DNA from: Mucor racemosus
Lineage: Eukaryota > Mucoromycota > Mucoromycetes > Mucorales > Mucoraceae
Length of the DNA stretch: 64,000 nucleotides
NCBI GenBank assembly: GCA_027405735.1
Contig: JAPEHQ010000003.1
Span: forward strand, 992,001 to 1,056,000
Direction: 5' to 3'
The translations under genes were made by a program, and so were the position numbers. Under the pieces are notes generated by a model. The model did not search any database, had not been told where the DNA came from, and saw only the letters and a list, made by a program, of their open reading frames with translations. Positions 1 through 11,772 of the stretch are shown here, in pieces; position 1 is the stretch's first letter; the number at the start of each line of letters is the position of its first letter.

Positions 1-359
1 CCTGGACCAGATATTTAAGCTGTAAATTGGGCCAACTATTAAATAAAAAGTAATAGCCAGTAAAATATAAATATTTGTCATTCAACAATGAATTCATATA
101 TAGGGTAGCACGAAATCAAAGTATAGAACGACAAAAGGGAGGGAAGGAGATATGAAAATTAGGAATACATGGCACCATACATACACATTCACGCACAGAA
201 AGAAATAACACATTAATACAGACAAGAAATAGGAGATAGTTATTACTTGAAAAAGGGAGATATACTGTTATACAAATAGGAAAAGATGAACATGGCTTAT
301 TTTACACAATACAATTTTTTTTTATTTAATTAATTATTCGAAAATCTACACTATAAATT
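1..359. other. Window edge, downstream of the LEA2-like gene
   Basis: AT-rich sequence without a credible reading frame. It lies just 3' of the minus-strand membrane-protein gene and probably holds that gene's 3' untranslated region. Nothing else is visible. Confidence 0.5.
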
Positions 360-2636
360 TCAAGATTGTGGACAAGCAAACCCACCCGTTGCAGGTGTAG
401 CAATAACAGTTGGTTTATATCCCAACCAATCGAGACCAAAGAAATGCAAAGTGATCCAGAAATGTAATGGCAAGGCTTCACGTTGATTTGTGTTACTTGA
501 CGACGACGACATAGCATTATTATCAGGAGTATTAAAAGGAATCATATGTTGTGGTGAACAAGCTTTACTCAGATCTACAAAAGTGGTATCTGTGCTATCT
601 CGTGCCTGATAATCTACACGGATAGGCAATTGTATGGTAGAAATTGCATTTGGAGCCAACACAATGTGCTCAGGATTTGGATCATCGTTATGCAGCCCTT
701 TTCCTATAATAAGTCCTGTAAGAGCATCTTTAGCAAGGGTTTGGATTTGAACAAGTCTTGTAGGAACATGGTTTTGACGATTGTCGACTGTAATGTTGAC
801 TAGCCATTCACTTTCAAAAGCTACATTACCTACCATGACACCTTGCCTTGTCTCTGTGATTTTGGCGGGAGAGGTCAACGAGGCACCTTCAATACGCATC
901 AGTGGCGTACGAGGCCATAAAAAGTAAGCGATAAGAACTGCCACAATTAAGCTTAGAAATGTGAAAAATACCCAGCCTCTTCTACCACAGCCTCGGTTTT
1001 TGGGGAGAGATTCTTGTTGTTGTTGTTGATGTTCTATTTCCTTTTCACGTTTTTGCTTTTGACGCTGTTCAATAGTGCGTCGACTTGGTCTTTGACCACA
1101 GCTAATAAAACAGCAACCAACCCAAAATCCACGGCTTCTGTGTTCATGATTGTCGCCATCAGAAGAAGAAGAAGAAATTGCTTTTTTCTTATTATTTAAT
1201 TTAGCCGTAGATCCTGCTGTACTTATATTGTGAGTGTCGTAACTGGCCTTTTCTTCATCGTCATAATCATGTTCCTCTTCAATTTCGTCATCATAGTCCC
1301 ATTGTCGTTCATTTTGATAGTACTTGTTATCGTAATCACCAACTTCAATATCGTCATAACCTTCATATCCACCATGTTTTGTAGAGTAGTCATCGCTCAT
1401 TGTTATCGTGCGTTTATCATCAGTAGAAGGAGAGTCAAGAAAGTAATCTCCAAGTGAAAATGATCTATTATCGATGGTGGCATTCTTTTCTGATTCAATA
1501 AACTGTGCATAAATAGGTTTCTTTTGTTGTTGTTGTTGTTGCAATTGATGGTGAACTAATGTATCCTGACTTCCCCATGGTCTACTATTTCTATCGCTTC
1601 TACCATTTGGACCCAAATTATTTAATACAGAGCTAGAAGCAGAAGATGGCGATAAAGATAAATCTAAATTTAGGAATGATGTTGTATTATCATCAAACAA
1701 AGTAGATCTAGATGGTTGTGGTTCTAATGGATGAACTATTACATGTAACATATGTATAAAAATTAATATAAATGTGCAAGTATTTTATTTTGCATAAATG
1801 ATATGCATACCTTGCGAAGGTTTACGTCCTGATGCTCCAGAAGTAGCTCTAATATTATTATTGATAACTCCCAAATCCAATTCATCCGCAAAGGAAGCAG
1901 CACGTGATCTGGTTGTAGTATCGGGTGTAGTAGCTGAAGAAGGGGTTAAGGTACTAGAAGACTTCATAAATGCACTAGCAATTGTCAATCTTCCAGGCAC
2001 AGGGTCTGTTGTAGATGTTGGTTTTGTATTATTAAGAGATCTCCCCGAAAATGACGAATAAGACCCTTCTCTATATCGTTGAATACTTTGCATTGAATTT
2101 GTAGATGATGAGCTCGCATTGTTACTGTTGTTGCTATTTGTATTCATGAATCGGTCTGCTACTGAAAGTCTACTATTGCTTCCTGTTGTTGGGATGTCTG
2201 ATGAAGTTGAATTGGATAATGTAGTAGATACTGATGGTGAACTTTTTTGTGTAGCAACAGTAGGTGTAGGTAATGGAGGTGTCTGGGAGAGAGCTGGTGA
2301 ATAACCTGATGCCATAAATTGATCCGCTATTGATAATCTAGGCATTTCTGTCATTACAACAGCTGGAGCTGATGGTCTTCTATTTTTTTGTTGCTGCTGC
2401 TGTTGTTGTCTCTGTTGTTGTAATTGTTGTTGCTGCTGTTGTGTTGAAGGGACTTCAGCTGAAACAGATTTTGATCTTTTCTGATTTGCAGCATGTCGTG
2501 TTGCTGAAGTAGATGCTGTGGGTGTAACTTTTTCTGATTGTCTGCGTAACGATGATCTACGTTTAGCTCTACCTGTTGTACGGCCTAATGAGCCACTAGC
2601 AGATGGGCGTCTTGGATGTGAATGCGTTGCCACCAT
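360..2636 (-). CDS. LEA2-like single-pass membrane protein with long disordered cytosolic tail
   Basis: Two exons, 2636-1811 and 1735-360. The 75-nt intron starts GTATGC and ends TAATAG, and the split codon closes as Val276, giving 733 aa. Residues 1-275 are Ser/Thr/Gln-rich and basic, with poly-Gln at about 66-83. A short motif R-L-[ST]-[IV]-A-x-x-F-M occurs near residues 100, 156 and 216, with a relative (RSFSLGDYFL) near 366. An acidic Asp/Tyr/Glu stretch (about 400-440) and a basic Cys-containing patch precede one membrane segment at about 530-550 (FFTFLSLIVAVLIAYFLW). The last 180 residues are beta-rich (MRIEGASL..., VNITVDNRQ) and resemble LEA14/LEA2-type extracytoplasmic domains. Topology is inferred as N-in, C-out. 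The biochemical role is unknown. The exon structure is well supported; the family call is tentative. Confidence 0.75.
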
Positions 2637-3627
2637 TAGATATATATTATATTATGATAAAGAAGAAGAACAAAAAAGAGAAAAAAGGAAGCAAAGATTG
2701 GGGAGTAAGTTGATGGGATAAGAATGTGTTTTATTTACACTATAAAAGATATTCTCTCTCTTTCTCTTATAGGGAGCTCTTTTTTGTTTAAACCTGATGC
2801 TGTATACAATAGATGATACGCATAAAATTGACTCCCTCCAGAGTAGATTGATTGATCCCTTTCTCCTCATCCTCCTCAACCCCCCTTTCTTTTTTCTCTT
2901 TTCTTTTTTTATTTTATACAAATACATTTAGACGATTAATAGATGCCTTTTTTTCCATATAAAACAAATCCTGGCCGTGCACTCCTCATTATTTCTTTCT
3001 TTCTCTCTTTTCTTTATGTTAAAGCGGGAAAATAAGATATAGAGTTTCACTGTTATATAGTTATAAAAAAAGGGGATTATCTTCTTCTTTTTCTTCTTGA
3101 TGGGGCATCTCCCTGTTTCATATCACAAGTAGAATTATATATATATATACAACAACATCTTTTTTAGTATTGACAACTCATACCAATACATCTTATTTTT
3201 AGACGTAATCAATTTCCATGATTCAATTTATAGGGGTTTATTTTGTTGTATTTTTAATGCCTAATCAAAAATGTATTTAATAAATGGCTTGCAGATACAG
3301 TCAAAAAGGGAGAAAGAGGAGAAGAAGAAGAAGCAATGAATAGCGTAAAGATACGATACAATTTCTGTACACATTGAAGGCTAATTGATACGATTTAGCT
3401 TGATTTCATTGTTACTTTTTGTAAATAGCCCTAGATTTATCCATTAGCTACTTGCCTGTATTTTCTTGAAAAAGTTACACCGATTCTAAATTTAAATAAT
3501 TAGCAATAAGCGAATCAAATGAACCATTTCATTAATTTCTTTTGAAACTCATTATTATTTACACAAATGCGATTTTAGCTTGTATAGCCAAACTTCCCTT
3601 TTTCTCTTTTTATTCTTATTTGAGAAA
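2637..3627. other. Divergent intergenic region
   Basis: About 1 kb between the start of the minus-strand membrane-protein gene and the plus-strand EXORDIUM-like gene, so it should hold both promoters. It contains CT-rich and poly-T stretches and a short (TA)n near 3135, but no convincing gene. Confidence 0.5.
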
Positions 3628-4709
3628 ATGAAATTTTCGAATCTTGTAGTTTTCTTATTTGCTATTACTGCAAGTTTAGTTTCAGCACAACAAACAGTTC
3701 AAAGCAGTACAAGCAGTAATACTGTGATTTCGCAATATGGCAGTACATTTAAAAATGCTGGTGGAAGTGTGCTTCACGATAAAGTAAATGGTAAAAAAAA
3801 AAAAAAATAATAATCAGCCCCTCTCCTCCAACATAAGCCCCTAACAAACCCTAATAGTTTATATCATTTTCTATGGCAATTGGTCTTCAACTGAATCTCA
3901 ACAAGAACAAACCATTTTCATGAATTTCATTGATAACATTTCGTCAAGTCCTTGGTTTAACTTGTGTAAATATTCAATCAATTTAAAATTATTTATAGGT
4001 ATACTAAAAAAAACTCCATCCCCTTATTTCAGTGAAACAATATACAGATAATAATGGTAAAGCTGTAACTGGTCCTCTTAATTTAGCTGCTGCTGTCAAT
4101 GACGCTGGAAGTCATACACTCAATTTAACAAACACAATTCATAAACAAATTGTATTAGATGCAGTTAATTCAGGCTTCCTTTCACCTGTCAATCGTTTAG
4201 ACAGCAATGCCATTTACATTATTATGGGTGGCTCTGACGTTTCAGATAATGATTTCTGTAACGTTAATTGCGGTTATAACGGATACAGTGATGAATTCCA
4301 ATATATGTTTATTGGTTATCCCGGTATTTGTCCTGATACGTATGTAAATTGATCGATAGTATTGTATTCAAATATATCTAACGGCTTTCTCTTTTTATCT
4401 AGTTGTATTCCTTCAGCCAACAAAGCTTCATCGCCAAACAATTCACCTGCTATGGATGCTGCCATCACTATTTTCTCTCATGAACTTCAAGATATTTTAA
4501 CTGATCCTAGGGGTGATGGCTGGGAAATCCAAAACAGCAATGTAACTATTGAATTGGGTGATTTCTGTTCTGGACAAGGTACAAGTTCAGATCAATTTGG
4601 TAATGTCACTCAATCAAGCACTGGATCATACAATATAGAAGTAAATGACTATAAATACTTGGTTCAAACCGTTTTGGATCTTTCAGCACAACAATGCAAG
4701 CTTGGATAA
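3628..4709 (+). CDS. EXORDIUM / phosphate-induced-1 family secreted protein
   Basis: Four exons: 3628-3790, 3858-3965, 4033-4339, 4403-4709. All introns are GT-AG and 62-67 nt, and the total is 294 aa. A signal peptide is clear (MKFSNLVVFLFAITASLVSA, cut before QQ). The order of conserved blocks matches plant EXORDIUM/PHI-1 proteins: a VYIIFYGNWS block, a SPWFN...KQYTD block, YIIMGGSDVSDNDFCNVNCG, a Cys-rich CPDTC segment, an ITIFSHELQDILTDP block containing the conserved His-Glu, and a C-terminal YLVQTV. In plants these are extracellular proteins linked to growth and phosphate or carbon status; the role in fungi is not established. The start is fixed by the signal peptide. Intron 1 opens with a poly-A tract right after the donor GT. 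An AATAAA lies about 170 nt after the stop. Confidence 0.85.
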
Positions 4710-5302
4710 ATCTACAAATTTGTTGTGTATACCCTCACTTTTTTCTACTTTTTAAAATCTCTCAATCTATACTCATTCTCTTCATGTAACATGTAGAATA
4801 TTATCATTCTATTTTCTGTACTTTTTCTTTAAATGCTCTTTACGAGCGATTTTTTTATTTTACTGATTTATTATTTACAATAAATAAAAATAACGACCAA
4901 TATTTTATCGGATTTTATTAAATATTTTTATGAAATAACAGTAAAACAAAAAATACTGGCATATAGAACAGATGCCAAAGATATATCTGCAAAAGAGCAT
5001 ATAAATATATCACGTTTTTTCGATGAGAAAATATTCTTTAATTGAGAATGTAGAATATTTTCTCTTAGTTTTCATACATGGCCTAATAAAACATTTCAAT
5101 GACCGATTCAAATTTTGATAAACATTGCTGTATGGATTGCATGCAATCGTTATGCATGTATTACTAAATAACAACCACAGGTTTTTCTCCTTTGTACAAA
5201 ATGATTGGTAGAAAGCGTCAATTAACAATGAATTCAAGAAATTATATATAAAACCACTTGTTGTAAATTTCACAATCTAAATTATTAGTTTCAACTTTCC
5301 AC
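4710..5302. other. Intergenic region
   Basis: AT-rich spacer between two secreted-protein genes on the plus strand. It contains AATAAA motifs near 4882 that suit 3' processing of the EXORDIUM-like gene. No further gene is visible. Confidence 0.45.
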
Positions 5303-5554
5303 ATGAAATCAAACCCTTCGATCAATTTTCTTCTAGTTTGGCTGATTCAATTGGTGGCCCTTACTAGTGCAAATCATTACGATGTGTGTGATTGCTTCTA
5401 TTACCCTGCTGGTGCTATTTGCCCTGGATCTACTTTTCAATGGGAGAGCCAAGGAAAGCATGGTTACTGCAAAGAGAAAGGTACAGACAGTGAAGGCAAA
5501 TGCAAATGCTTCGATTGTGATTCTTGTTATTTGGTGAATGCGTTTGATTTTTAA
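5303..5554 (+). CDS. Small cysteine-rich secreted protein
   Basis: Single-exon ORF of 83 aa. A hydrophobic leader of about 23 residues (FLLVWLIQLVALTSA) is followed by a mature peptide of about 60 residues with eight cysteines, including CDC and CKC pairs and a closing CDSCY. That is typical of small secreted, disulfide-rich fungal proteins. No family is recognised. Candidate roles (effector-like, antimicrobial or cell-wall peptide) are inference only. It converges on the F-box gene, with only 89 nt between the two stop codons. Confidence 0.6.
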   Translation: MKSNPSINFLLVWLIQLVALTSANHYDVCDCFYYPAGAICPGSTFQWESQGKHGYCKEKGTDSEGKCKCFDCDSCYLVNAFDF

Positions 5555-5643
5555 TATCTTATATATTATTGAATTATTACACTATATATTATTTTATTTT
5601 GTTACTATTATTGCTACCACTACAAATATCATTATGATTATGC

Positions 5644-7116
5644 TTATATACGAAATAAATGTGCGTATTCCTCATCTTCAGGAGTGTCATCTAAATTTCT
5701 GTACTCGATTTCTGTTTTTGGCAATAGCTTCTCTAAATATTCTTCAGATTCCTCCTTCCAGTCTTCTTGACCCTTCAAAGCCATTGCTTCTACACTGCAT
5801 TCTTCTAAAACCAACTTTTTTAACTTGGTCTCAAATGGTTCTTGTGTTTTACGAGCAACCTCAAGGACGAGAAAATCCATCTGAATTGATTCTAGTGATT
5901 TCACAGTTTCAAGAATAAAATCTAAAGGTACACGATTACTATCTGGTCCGTCTACTTCTTCTTTTGACTGATTGATTCTCAAATGTTGCAGTTTTGAGAA
6001 TTTACCCAAATCTTGGACAAACTTCTTCTTCTTGTTAAATGACATACTTTCATATGATGTTCCGGATATTGTTAATGAAGTCAAATAGTTTATTTGTTGC
6101 GATTTTACTAGTAATTTAAAGCTCTCCTCGGCTCCATAAAGACCAAGCTCAATTTTTTTCAATTGAACATTCGCCTTGTCCATTGCATTTAAAATACCTG
6201 CTGTCAATTTGAGGCATTTTGCGCTGTAAAATTCGAGGTTTTTAAGCCTTGTTACAAGCTTAATCAAAGTTTTTTGATATCTGTTCTCAATGAAAAAATT
6301 GCCAGCCATCATATCTTCTGCTTTTCCAATGATAAGGTTCTTGAGATTTGGATATTTCTGGGAAATATATATTAACCACTTCTCCATGTTATCAACAAAT
6401 GTACATTCATCAATTAATAATGATTCCATTGCCATTGCAGGTTCTGGGATTCCTTTAAAATCATCTTCTGGTATGCCAACTTGAGTAAGAGATAATGCTT
6501 TTAAGTTTGGCAAATATTCATGAATTTTTTCCATGTGTTTGAGATTCGTATTGACATATTTAAGACCAAGAACCTTTAAGTTGGGGCAATTTTTCAGGTA
6601 ATCGTATAAAACGAACTTCTTTTCTTCATCATCCATTCCCATGATATTCAGACTTAAATATTGAAGTTGAAGACATGAGTTATTTGCTAATAATGGAAAA
6701 GTTGCAGCTGGCATTCCAGATTCTTGTAGAGATGTTAATGTTTTAGCCCAAGGACTGAATGCTGCATTGACTTCATTTTCATCATAGTCGCGTATAGGGT
6801 GATATGGGTTTTCAAAGCAGAAGTCTTGAATATTGGGGAACATTGTAGGTAGTGCCATATAAGAGTAAATATCAAGAGGAATTGTAATTATATGTAACTT
6901 TTTAACCAGTTTTCTGAGGTCTTTGTACTTATCAAAGAAGGTATACATGTCTGCAAAATCTTCTGGTCTTTCAATCGTAATAAACTCATGAATGGCACCA
7001 GAAGTTTGAATTGCATTATATATAGATTTTTTAATGGAGAGGCATTCCAATTTTTCGTTTGTCGATAAATAGGATAAGCAATGAAGCAACACCTCTAAAG
7101 GGAGACGATCAATCAT
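5644..7116 (-). CDS. F-box protein with leucine-rich-repeat-like body
   Basis: Intronless ORF of 490 aa. The N-terminus MIDRLPLEVLLHCLSYLSTN followed by CLSIKKSIYNAI matches the F-box core (LPxEVLxxIxxxL...), which binds Skp1 in SCF ubiquitin ligases. The rest is built of irregular leucine-rich strands (for example NLKVLGLKYV, LPNLKALSLTQVG, NLKNLIIGKAED, KLQHLRINQS), like fungal F-box/LRR proteins that use this region to hold a substrate. The substrate cannot be inferred. The start is chosen at the Met opening the F-box. The C-terminus is acidic. Confidence 0.7.
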   Translation of the reverse strand: MIDRLPLEVLLHCLSYLSTNEKLECLSIKKSIYNAIQTSGAIHEFITIERPEDFADMYTFFDKYKDLRKLVKKLHIITIPLDIYSYMALPTMFPNIQDFCFENPYHPIRDYDENEVNAAFSPWAKTLTSLQESGMPAATFPLLANNSCLQLQYLSLNIMGMDDEEKKFVLYDYLKNCPNLKVLGLKYVNTNLKHMEKIHEYLPNLKALSLTQVGIPEDDFKGIPEPAMAMESLLIDECTFVDNMEKWLIYISQKYPNLKNLIIGKAEDMMAGNFFIENRYQKTLIKLVTRLKNLEFYSAKCLKLTAGILNAMDKANVQLKKIELGLYGAEESFKLLVKSQQINYLTSLTISGTSYESMSFNKKKKFVQDLGKFSKLQHLRINQSKEEVDGPDSNRVPLDFILETVKSLESIQMDFLVLEVARKTQEPFETKLKKLVLEECSVEAMALKGQEDWKEESEEYLEKLLPKTEIEYRNLDDTPEDEEYAHLFRI

Positions 7117-7649
7117 TATGTTAAAATGAAGTTAAAATGAAAATCCAAAGAACAAAAATCTCTATTGGGTGCATGTTTGTAGGAGCGGGCCATTACATGA
7201 TATTTACATCATTGGCTAAAGTCGTCGTTGACAAACAGACAAAATTACTGGAAAGCCCAATAACTATGTTCAAGATAAATCTATGTCATATATACTCTCA
7301 AAGCTATTTTTCAAAAACAAAAAATATAGACATGTATTTCAAATGTTCAAGTTTATAATAGATGGATTTTTACTAAATTTTTCACTTTTATAACTGTAAA
7401 AAAAAACTTTTAAAATGATAAATGCTTGATTTCGAATCCAGAATTTTTTGCATTACTTCTTTATTACGATGGCAAAAGATCACCATACGTTTACTGCAAC
7501 TACTATGTATGTACTCCAATCACATAATGGTATATATAGAAAAAGCATTTGTATAGAGAATGAATAATATTTTATTTTGTGTAATTTTTTGGTATTAAAT
7601 ATAAAAAAAAAGAGAAAAAAAGACAGAGAGAAGGAAAAATCTATTATAT
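7117..7649. other. Intergenic region
   Basis: Spacer of 533 bp upstream of the F-box gene and downstream of the EF-G gene, both on the minus strand. It holds the F-box promoter and the EF-G 3' end. Short poly-A and poly-T runs only; no gene seen. Confidence 0.45.
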
Positions 7650-10023
7650 TTACTTGGCCTTAGCAGCCATTTCCTTCTTATACTCTTGAATAAGGGTTTC
7701 TTGGACATGAGTTTGAACAGGTTGATGATCCTTGTACTCCATAGAGAATTCACCCTTACCTTGAGTGGCAGATCTCAACTCAGTTGAGTAACCAAACATA
7801 TCATTAAGGGGAACATCAGCTGTAACATTAAAGTAATCTTCTTGAATTTCAGTATCAACAACTGTACCCTTACGCTTATTAAGACCACCAATAACTGAAC
7901 CTTGGAATTCGATAGGAGCAGTAATGGCAACGTTCATAATGGGTTCTAAAATAGTAGGTCTAGCCTTGGCAAATGCTTCACTGAAGGCATTCTTGGTAGC
8001 AATACGGAAAGCCAATTCACTAGAATCAACAGCATGAGAAGCACCATCTTCCAAAACCATACGAACGCCGTTAACAGGATGACCGATTAAAGGACCCTTA
8101 TCAAGAGCATCCCTGAAACCCTTTTCACAAGCAGGAATAAAGTTGGTAGGAATGTTACCACCAATAACACGATTATCAAATTCAGTATCCTTGCCAGTTT
8201 CTTCATCACGAGGCATAGGCTCAAGTTGACCAACAACACGACCATATTGACCAGAACCACCAGATTGTTTCTTGTGAGTGTAATTGAATTTAGCAGGTTG
8301 TGTAATAGTTTCACGGAAAGCAACACGAGGTTTACCAGTTAAACATTCAACATTGTATTCACGCTTCATACGTTCAACATAAATTTGCAAATGAAGTTCA
8401 CCCATACCGGAAATAATAGTTTCCTTTGATTCAGAATCAACATGTACACGGAAAGTAGGATCTTCCTTTTGGAAACGATTCAATGCCTTGGAGAAATTAG
8501 GAGATTCCTTACCCTTGGGAATAAGAGAAAGAGAAATAACAGGTTCAGGAACAAACATAGATGTCATGGTATATTGAAGACTACCATCAGTAAAAGTATC
8601 ACCACTAGCACAATCAACACCAAACATGGCACCAATTTCACCAGCACCAAGTTCATCAACATCTTCCATATCAGCAGCATGCATACGAACAAGACGAGGA
8701 ACCTTAATCTTCTTACCAGTCTTGACATTAGTAATAAATGAACCCTTCTTTAAAGAACCTTGATAAATACGCATATAAGTTAATTGACCATAACGACCTT
8801 CTTCTAATTTGAAAGCAAGACCAACAAAAGCACTAGTAGAATAAGGGTTTAAATCAACCTTTTCTTCACCCTTATTAATATCCAAAGCGGTATTGGTAAC
8901 TTCAGTAGGATTAGGCAAATATTCAACAATAGCATTTAATAAAGGTTGTACAGCAGTGTTCTTGAAAGCAGAACCCATTAAAACTGGAGTAAACTTGAGA
9001 GAGATAGTAGCACGACGAATAGCATCAATAAATTGTTCAGTAGTAGGAACATCTTCCATCAAATAGATATCAGCAATTTCATCATCTACATTAGCCAATT
9101 GTTCAATCAATTCATTACGCTTCTCGGTAGCAAGAGGCATTAAATCTTCAGGAATATCACGTTCAACCAAATCTTGACCACTATCACCTTCATTGTAGAA
9201 AGCCTTCCATCTAATAAGGTCTACAACACCAGTGAATTGATCTTCTGATCCAATAGGGATTTGTACAGCTGCAGCTGTCAATTTAAGCTTTTGTCGGAGT
9301 TGATCAATAATACGGAAAGGATTGGCACCAGCACGATCCATCTTGTTGATAAAAGAAATACGGGGAACATTATAACGACGCATCTGACGATCAACAGTGA
9401 TCGTTTGAGATTGCACACCAGAAACAGAACATAAAATCATAACAGCACCATCCAACACACGCAAAGCACGCTCAACTTCAATAGTGAAATCAACATGACC
9501 TAAAAGAAAATCGTTGATAAATTATATGCCAAATCTTTGGTATATAGAAATCTTACCTGGTGTATCAATAATATTGATATTATTATCACCCCAACTAGCA
9601 TATGTAGCAGCTGATTGAATAGTAATACCCTTTTCTCTTTCTAAATCCATAGAATCCATCTTTGCTCCAACACCATCACGACCACGGACATCATGAATTT
9701 CCTTGATACGGCCAGTATAATAAAGAATACGTTCTGTACATGTAGTTTTACCGGAATCAATATGAGCAGAAATACCAATATTACGAAGTTTTCGAAGACG
9801 TTCCTAATCAAATTATCTCTTAGGGTTGTCATTCATTTTCTATTCACATATAATTACTTACAAGATCTTTTGCTTCGGATTCAGATGATTGCCAACGACG
9901 ACCGAGGCCGATAGGTAAAAGTGAAAAAGTATTTTGTGGTGCTGCCTGTACAAAAGAAGCACTAGCAGCCTTAAAAGATACCTTTCCCGGAATACCTCCA
10001 AGTAAGGAACGTACAAAGGACAT
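7650..10023 (-). CDS. MEF1: Mitochondrial elongation factor G (translocase, EF-G1 type)
   Basis: Three exons: 10023-9862, 9803-9557, 9499-7650. Introns are 58 and 57 nt with clean GTAAG/AG borders, and the total is 752 aa, the usual size. GTPase motifs are present: AHIDSGKTT (G1, about 67-75), [11 protein letters not shown] (switch I), DTPGH (G3) and NKMD (G4). Later EF-G domains follow, with [16 protein letters not shown] near the end, and a short Lys/Ala-rich tail. The first 54 residues ([17 protein letters not shown]...) are basic, Ser/Ala-rich and upstream of the GTPase core, as expected for a mitochondrial targeting signal. It moves tRNA and mRNA through the mitochondrial ribosome after peptide bond formation. 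Codon use is strongly biased, which suggests good expression. Confidence 0.95.
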
Positions 10024-10308
10024 AGTACGGCACTAAGGTTTTATTGTATAATGTAATATAAGAAAAAGAGAATTCAAAAAAGTGGGGGCATGTCAAATTT
10101 AAGCATACAGGGGGAGGGGCAGCATCGGGAAAGAAAGTGACGGTCGAAACGGGATACTTTCATGTTACTTCCAATCAAACATGATTGAATAGTACACAAT
10201 TCCATTGGTTTTATTATAATTTTAATATTTACAAAGCATACATTGTATCATTATACACAGATATATAAATAATGACGGGATTTTAGGGAGCTACATTATG
10301 TTTTAAAA

Positions 10309-11772
10309 CTATTCAATAGACTTGTTGAGAACATTTATAGCATGGCCGACAACAAGTACAGCAGGTGCTTTGATCTCTTTTTCTTCTACAACGCTTGCCA
10401 TGGATTCCACTGTACCAAAAATGATACGTTCTTCAGGACAATTAGCATTTTCGATCCAGCAAATTGGCACATCTTGAGGGTATTGTCTATCAATCAACAT
10501 GGAACGCAACTCAGATGCTCTACCGACGGCCATTAAAACCACCAAGGTTTGAGTTGATCCATATACAGGTAAATCAGGCATAGATCCCTTAGTACCTCGG
10601 CCTGTGGTAATGATTACTTGATCGGAAACACCTCTAAATGTAACAGGAATCATAGCAGCCATTGGTGCAGAAAATGCACTTGAAATACCAGCAATTAATT
10701 CAGGTTCAAATCCACGCTCACGGAACCAGATGATTTCCTCTCCACCTCTTCCAAACAACAAAGGGTCTCCAATCTTGAGTCTAACAACATGTAATCCCTG
10801 CTTAAGTCCATCCAAACACCATTGCATTAATTCTTCTTGTGCTTCATCTGATCTGCCAGTAAATTTACGGGCAATACGTAATTCACCTTGAACCAAATCC
10901 AAGATTTGGCTAGGGATCAACCGATCACTAATGACTAAATCAGCTTCTTCTAATAGACGTTTGGCTTTTACTGTAATTAATTCTGGATCACCAGGTCCAC
11001 CTCCAATTAAAGTGATACGAGGTTGTTTATTAGATGGTAAAATAGTATCAATCTCAGGCACGCCACCCACAATAAAATATTCCTTTAATTTGTTGAAAGC
11101 AGCATCTTCTTGTTCTTGAGTCTTGAGATCATTCAATCGAGCCATTCCTTTCAATCCCCATTTATCGCAAACCTTGGTGACCCAAGTCATACGCTTGCCT
11201 GAATTCTTCATTTCAGGTTCCCATTCTCTAACCTTGGCACGCAATTTGCCCATCTTTTCAATTGTATCACCCATATGGTCTGGCAATGCTTTAGCGGCAG
11301 CTACACGAACCATGTTTGCCAACTTGGGCCCTTTACCATTTGTAGAAACAGCAATTTGGAGAGGTCCATCACGATGTTGAGACATGAAATAGAAATCACA
11401 CATGGGAGGTACATCAGCGACATTTACTGGGATACGTTTTTCGCGACACAAGTTGCCAATTCTTAACGATTCCTCATGGTCATCCAAGGCTGTCAAAACC
11501 ATATCAATGCCTTCTAAATCTTGATCGATGAAATTGCGATCTCTCCAGTCTACCTCTTTATTTTCAATACGGAACTTGACTTCTTCGTGAAGTCCTGCTT
11601 CAGGAGAAACGATGGTAACTTGAGCATCGGCGATCTTGAGAGAAACGATACGTTGAGCAGCGACGTTTCCGCCACCTACAATAAGGACTTTCTTGCCTGC
11701 GACTTGATAAGCAACTACAAGAGATCCGCCGCCTTGGATCGTTTCAAAGGTAGGTGTGATTATTTCAGACAT
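10309..11772 (-). CDS. MET1: Siroheme synthesis enzyme: Met8-like dehydrogenase domain fused to uroporphyrinogen-III C-methyltransferase
   Basis: Intronless ORF of 487 aa. Residues about 20-220 are a precorrin-2 dehydrogenase/ferrochelatase-like domain: NAD-binding VLIVGGGNVAAQRI and the PVNVADVPPMCDFYF block, which keeps the Asp used by Met8/CysG-type enzymes. From about 250 onward is an uroporphyrinogen-III methyltransferase: signature IGGGPGDPELITVKAKRLL, GDPLLFGRGGEE, and the SAM-site run GISSAFSAP. The product siroheme is the cofactor of sulfite and nitrite reductases, so the gene belongs to sulfate/nitrate assimilation. Because the N-terminal motifs look intact, it might perform several steps like bacterial CysG. 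That is inference; fused forms are known in fungi. It starts 286 bp downstream of the EF-G start region, same strand. Confidence 0.9.
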   Translation of the reverse strand: MSEIITPTFETIQGGGSLVVAYQVAGKKVLIVGGGNVAAQRIVSLKIADAQVTIVSPEAGLHEEVKFRIENKEVDWRDRNFIDQDLEGIDMVLTALDDHEESLRIGNLCREKRIPVNVADVPPMCDFYFMSQHRDGPLQIAVSTNGKGPKLANMVRVAAAKALPDHMGDTIEKMGKLRAKVREWEPEMKNSGKRMTWVTKVCDKWGLKGMARLNDLKTQEQEDAAFNKLKEYFIVGGVPEIDTILPSNKQPRITLIGGGPGDPELITVKAKRLLEEADLVISDRLIPSQILDLVQGELRIARKFTGRSDEAQEELMQWCLDGLKQGLHVVRLKIGDPLLFGRGGEEIIWFRERGFEPELIAGISSAFSAPMAAMIPVTFRGVSDQVIITTGRGTKGSMPDLPVYGSTQTLVVLMAVGRASELRSMLIDRQYPQDVPICWIENANCPEERIIFGTVESMASVVEEKEIKAPAVLVVGHAINVLNKSIE

